A stretch of 8,348 bases of DNA from Solirubrobacterales bacterium. GTDB taxonomy: Bacteria; Actinomycetota; Thermoleophilia; Solirubrobacterales; Solirubrobacteraceae. The translations under genes were made by a program, and so were the position numbers. The notes under the pieces were generated by a model. It ran no database searches. It worked only from the letters and a program-made list of their open reading frames with translations, and was not told the origin of the DNA. Of this stretch, positions 5,919 to 8,348 are shown piece by piece. The stretch lies in NCBI GenBank assembly GCA_009781575.1, contig WQXW01000063.1, positions 1 to 8,348 on the forward strand, in the 5' to 3' direction. The stretch's first letter is position 1. Each line of letters begins with the position of its first letter.

Positions 5919-6038
5919 CACCCGGCCCTCTCGACGCCTCCACCGCCTGCCGGCGAGAATGTCATACCGTTGGCGTCCGAGCCGTGCTCCGGGGGTGTCC
6001 CTCCAGAGGAGCCGCACGCACCCATACTGTGACGCCGG

Positions 6039-7181
6039 CTACCGGCGCCTGTGGTGGTGGCGCCGGTGCACGTGGCCGGGCGGTCCGATGTCGACCCCAC
6101 AGGAGCCGCGCAGACGATCCCCGTGGCGCGCCTCTTCACGCATCGCGTGGAAGGCGGGCTTGGGCCTGCCGTTGGCGCTCATCAGGCCCGAGAGCACCGA
6201 ACCTTCGTCCTTCAGGTCAAACCACAACGCGACCTGCACGTACGGGGCCTGGGCGAGGCAGTGGTAGCCCGCCAACAGGTAGGCGGCCTGCCGGCGGTCG
6301 CTGACACCCTCCGGCTTGTGGCCGGCGAACGCGCCTTCGCCGCATACGGCGCGCGTGGTGCGCCAGCTCAGCTCGGTCATCCAGATCGGCTTGTGCTCGC
6401 CGTGGGCCAGCATCGTGGCGTGCACTTCGCGGTAGCCCAGGAACGCGTCGGGATCGATGCGCCCGTTGGCGTCGCGCACGTAGTCGTAGGGTGAGAGCAC
6501 GTCGCAGGCGGTGTCGGTGTGCACGCCGACCGCGTCGAAGTAGCCCTTGCCCCCGGCGGCGTACACCCCTTCGAGGAAACGGTAGTCGTTGCCCGCGAGC
6601 CCCCCCAGCACCACCGTGGCCTTCGGTTCGACGGCCTTGATCGCGGGGTAGGCGGCGCGCAGCAGCGCGGTGTAGGCGGTGGGATCGGGTGCGCCCACCC
6701 ACCACGCCGGCAGGTCCTCCTCGTTCCAGATCTCATACGCCGCCACACGACCGGCGAAGTGGCGCGCGAGCGCCTGCACGAACGAGCCGTATTCGGCGTC
6801 GCTCGCGGGAGGCGCGTTGGGGTTCGAGGAGCCGGTCTCCCATTGCGGCGCGTCGACCACGTCGGCCAGCACCTTCGTGCCGGGCGGCAGGCGGGAGAAG
6901 AGCTTCTCGAACGCGGCGAACTCTTCCGCCGACAGCACGCCCCGCTGGGGCTCGAAGTCGCGCCACAGCAAGAACACGCGCACCCAGTGCGTGCCGAGCC
7001 TGCGCACCGCGCGCGCGGTGGGCCCGGGAGTGCTGGCACTGGTCAACACCACCCCCGGTTCCGCCCCTCCAGACGGCGGGGCGAGCGCGGCGGCGCCCAG
7101 CGCGACGGCCAGCGTGGCGCTCAGCGCCGCGGCCGCGAGGGTGCGCACGGCCGCGAGGGTGCGCACGGCGATCTTGCTCAC
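6039..7181 (-). CDS. Secreted clan-A glycoside hydrolase (cellulase/GH39-like TIM barrel)
   Basis: About 380 residues from GTG 7181. The N-terminus MSKIAVRTLAAVRTLAAAALSATLAV... is a signal peptide: two basic residues, a long Ala/Leu core, and likely cleavage near the AEPG that follows PPSGG (about residue 40). A single (beta/alpha)8 domain follows. WVRVFLLWRDFEP (about 66-78) is the early barrel motif. YEIWNEEDLP (149-158) carries the acid/base Glu154, and IWMTELSW (266-273) the nucleophile Glu270. LWFDLKDEGS and GRPKPAFHAMR are late-barrel motifs. It probably cleaves a plant or microbial polysaccharide or glycoside outside the cell; the substrate is unknown. The last residues (from about 363) become GVDIGPPGHVHRRHHHRRR, a basic low-complexity tail unlike a folded domain, so a 3' truncation or frameshift is suspected. 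An upstream GTG at 7196 is also possible but lies inside the groEL hairpin. Neither start has a ribosome-binding site. Confidence 0.85.
   Translation of the reverse strand: MSKIAVRTLAAVRTLAAAALSATLAVALGAAALAPPSGGAEPGVVLTSASTPGPTARAVRRLGTHWVRVFLLWRDFEPQRGVLSAEEFAAFEKLFSRLPPGTKVLADVVDAPQWETGSSNPNAPPASDAEYGSFVQALARHFAGRVAAYEIWNEEDLPAWWVGAPDPTAYTALLRAAYPAIKAVEPKATVVLGGLAGNDYRFLEGVYAAGGKGYFDAVGVHTDTACDVLSPYDYVRDANGRIDPDAFLGYREVHATMLAHGEHKPIWMTELSWRTTRAVCGEGAFAGHKPEGVSDRRQAAYLLAGYHCLAQAPYVQVALWFDLKDEGSVLSGLMSANGRPKPAFHAMREEARHGDRLRGSCGVDIGPPGHVHRRHHHRRR
7133..7168 (-). repeat. 18-bp tandem duplication in the signal-peptide coding region
   Basis: Two identical, adjacent 18-bp units (7133-7150 and 7151-7168) encode a repeated VRTLAA in the signal peptide of the glycoside hydrolase. 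The insertion is in frame and lengthens the n/h-region boundary, adding a second arginine. It looks like a recent slipped-strand duplication. Each copy also supplies a GTG codon that could serve as an alternative start. Confidence 0.85.
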
Positions 7182-7193
7182 GCGCAGATGATG

Positions 7194-7226
7194 CACGAGG
7201 GCCCGGCGTCGTGCCGGGCCCTCGTG
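7194..7226 (-). terminator. Strong stem-loop downstream of groEL
   Basis: A perfect 14-bp inverted repeat (7194-7207 with 7213-7226), core GAGGGCCCGGC/GCCGGGCCCTC, has a 5-nt loop (7208-7212) and starts 37 bp after the groEL stop codon in the direction of transcription. No U-tract follows. Stem-only terminators are common in high-GC actinobacteria, and the position suits groEL. The hairpin overlaps the longest possible start (GTG 7196) of the downstream glycoside hydrolase, which lies on the same strand. Confidence 0.8.
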
Positions 7227-7262
7227 TCACATCTCGATTGCTCGCCGCGGCGCGGCGGGCGC

Positions 7263-8348
7263 TTACATCATGCCGCTCATGTCCGGCATGCCGCCGCCGC
7301 CGGGCGCGGCGGGTTCCTTCTCGGGCACCTCCGCCACGATCGCCTCGGTGGTGAGGATGTTCTTGGCGATCGACGCCGCGTTCTGCAGCGCGGAGCGCGT
7401 GACCATCGCGGGATCGATGATGCCGGCGGACACGAGATCGACGATCTCGTTGGACGCCGCGTCGAGGCCCTTGCCGTTGTCGGCGTGGCGCACGTCGTTG
7501 ACCACCACCGAGCCCTCCAGGCCGGCGTTCTCGGCGATCTGGCGCAGCGGCTCCTCGAGCGCGCGGAGCACGATGCGCGCGCCGGTGCGCTCGTCGTCGT
7601 CGTCGCCGTTGACCGTGATCGAGGAGGACGCCTGCAGCAGCGCGACGCCGCCGCCGGGCACGATGCCCTCCTCCAGCGCGGCACGCGTGGCCTGCAGCGC
7701 GTCCTCCACGCGGTGCTTGCGCTCCTTCATCTCGGTCTCGGTGGCGGCGCCGACCTTGACCACGGCCACGCCACCGGAGAGCTTGGCCAGCCGCTCCTGG
7801 AGCTTTTCGCGGTCGAAGTCGGAGTCGGTGTTCTCGATCTCCGCCTTGATCTGGTTGATGCGGCCCTTGATCGCCTCCGACTCACCGGCGCCGTCGACGA
7901 TCGTGGTGGTGTCCTTGGCCACGACCACGCGCCGCGCGCGGCCGAGCTGGGCGACCTGGGTGTTCTCCAGCTTGAGCCCCATCTCCTCGGTGATCACCTC
8001 GGCGTTGGTGAGGATCGCGATGTCCTCGAGCATGCGCTTGCGGCGATCGCCGAAGCCCGGCGCCTTGACCGCCACACCGGTGAAGGTGCCGCGCAGCTTG
8101 TTGACCACCAGCGTGGCCAGCGACTCGCCCTCCACGTCCTCGGCGATGATCAACAGGGGCTTGCCGCTCTGGATCACCTGCTCCAGCACCGGCAAAAGGT
8201 CGCGCACGGAGCCGATCTTCTGGTTGGCGATCAGGATGTAGGGTTCCTCGAGCACCGCCTCCATGCGGTCCTGGTCGGTGACCATGTAGGGCGAGATGTA
8301 GCCCTTGTCGAACTGCATGCCCTCGGTGAACTCGAGGTCCATGCCGAA
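7263..8348 (-). CDS. groL: Chaperonin GroEL (60 kDa), 5' end outside the window
   Basis: 361 C-terminal residues of the ATP-driven folding chaperonin, which forms a double-heptamer ring with GroES in the cytoplasm. The frame runs off the window edge ([17 protein letters not shown] are the first visible residues), and the stop is TAA 7263-7265. Visible parts are the apical domain, starting near [14 protein letters not shown] with [15 protein letters not shown] and APGFGDRRK, then the second intermediate and equatorial parts with [35 protein letters not shown] and the ATP-site region ending AAGI-type [15 protein letters not shown]. The tail is [12 protein letters not shown], a short GGM-style tail and not the His-rich tail of mycobacterial GroEL1. 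The last 13 turns are intact and I see no frameshift. Whether groES lies upstream, or whether another groEL copy exists, cannot be told from here. Confidence 0.98.
   Translation of the reverse strand, partial: FGMDLEFTEGMQFDKGYISPYMVTDQDRMEAVLEEPYILIANQKIGSVRDLLPVLEQVIQSGKPLLIIAEDVEGESLATLVVNKLRGTFTGVAVKAPGFGDRRKRMLEDIAILTNAEVITEEMGLKLENTQVAQLGRARRVVVAKDTTTIVDGAGESEAIKGRINQIKAEIENTDSDFDREKLQERLAKLSGGVAVVKVGAATETEMKERKHRVEDALQATRAALEEGIVPGGGVALLQASSSITVNGDDDDERTGARIVLRALEEPLRQIAENAGLEGSVVVNDVRHADNGKGLDAASNEIVDLVSAGIIDPAMVTRSALQNAASIAKNILTTEAIVAEVPEKEPAAPGGGGMPDMSGMM

Larger units (their letters stand above)
5599..6038. other. Gene-free convergent intergenic region
   Basis: These 440 bp lie between the ATPase pseudogene and the convergent glycoside hydrolase. 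Open frames exist on both strands, but the plus-strand one (GTG 5595 to TGA 6032) has many A/T-ending codons, unlike the strongly GC-ending real genes here, and no family motif. I therefore treat the stretch as non-coding. It contains a terminator-like hairpin (5654-5675), a 6-bp stem CTCGGG/CCCGAG (5732-5748), the palindrome ACACGTGT (5802-5809), and the dispersed palindromic element at 5863-5918. Confidence 0.55.

Noticed and set aside
5595..6032. A 145-codon plus-strand open frame starting at a GTG that overlaps the ATPase stop codon (GTGA), which looks like translational coupling.
   Set aside because: Many codons end in A or T, unlike the GC-ending codons of the real genes here. It has no family motif and it runs through a terminator-like hairpin and the dispersed palindrome.

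Overview
The window is high-GC DNA with strongly GC-ending codons. The 7Fe-type ferredoxin, the short actinobacterial-type citrate synthase (CitA / 'citrate synthase 2' style), a probable leaderless promoter and a GroEL ending in [10 protein letters not shown] point to an actinobacterium. A deep lineage such as Thermoleophilia/Solirubrobacterales is my best guess, but this is judgement from sequence style and not a database result. No rRNA, tRNA, CRISPR array, intact transposase or defence cluster was seen.

Layout, left to right: the C-terminal part of a class III (diaminobutyrate-type) aminotransferase (+, 2-442) converges on a seven-iron ferredoxin (-, 499-765). A shared upstream region of 187 bp separates the ferredoxin from a divergent NAD(P)-binding epimerase-like protein (+, 953-1831). 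A 212-bp convergent gap carries a long palindrome. It is followed by an amidase-signature hydrolase resembling 6-aminohexanoate cyclic-dimer hydrolase (-, 2044-3501). That gene is divergent from citrate synthase (+, 3587-4702), with 85 bp between the starts. Next comes a DUF4143-type P-loop ATPase gene (+, 4787-5598) broken by a large internal deletion and a four-copy 18-bp tandem repeat. About 440 bp without a credible gene follows, with a terminator-like hairpin and a second copy of the palindromic element. Then comes a secreted clan-A glycoside hydrolase with an odd C-terminus (-, 6039-7181), and last the 3' two thirds of groEL (-, 7263 to the window edge), which ends in a strong hairpin.

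The intact genes look like ordinary chromosomal housekeeping and metabolic genes in single-gene units. Gene direction alternates, so there is no evidence for an operon. The features most worth a second look are the decayed DUF4143 gene with its repeat at the deletion junction, and a pair of related imperfect palindromes. Both palindromes sit between convergent genes and share the border GTGGGGG(G)ATTTGTTT. I found no convincing new multi-gene system.
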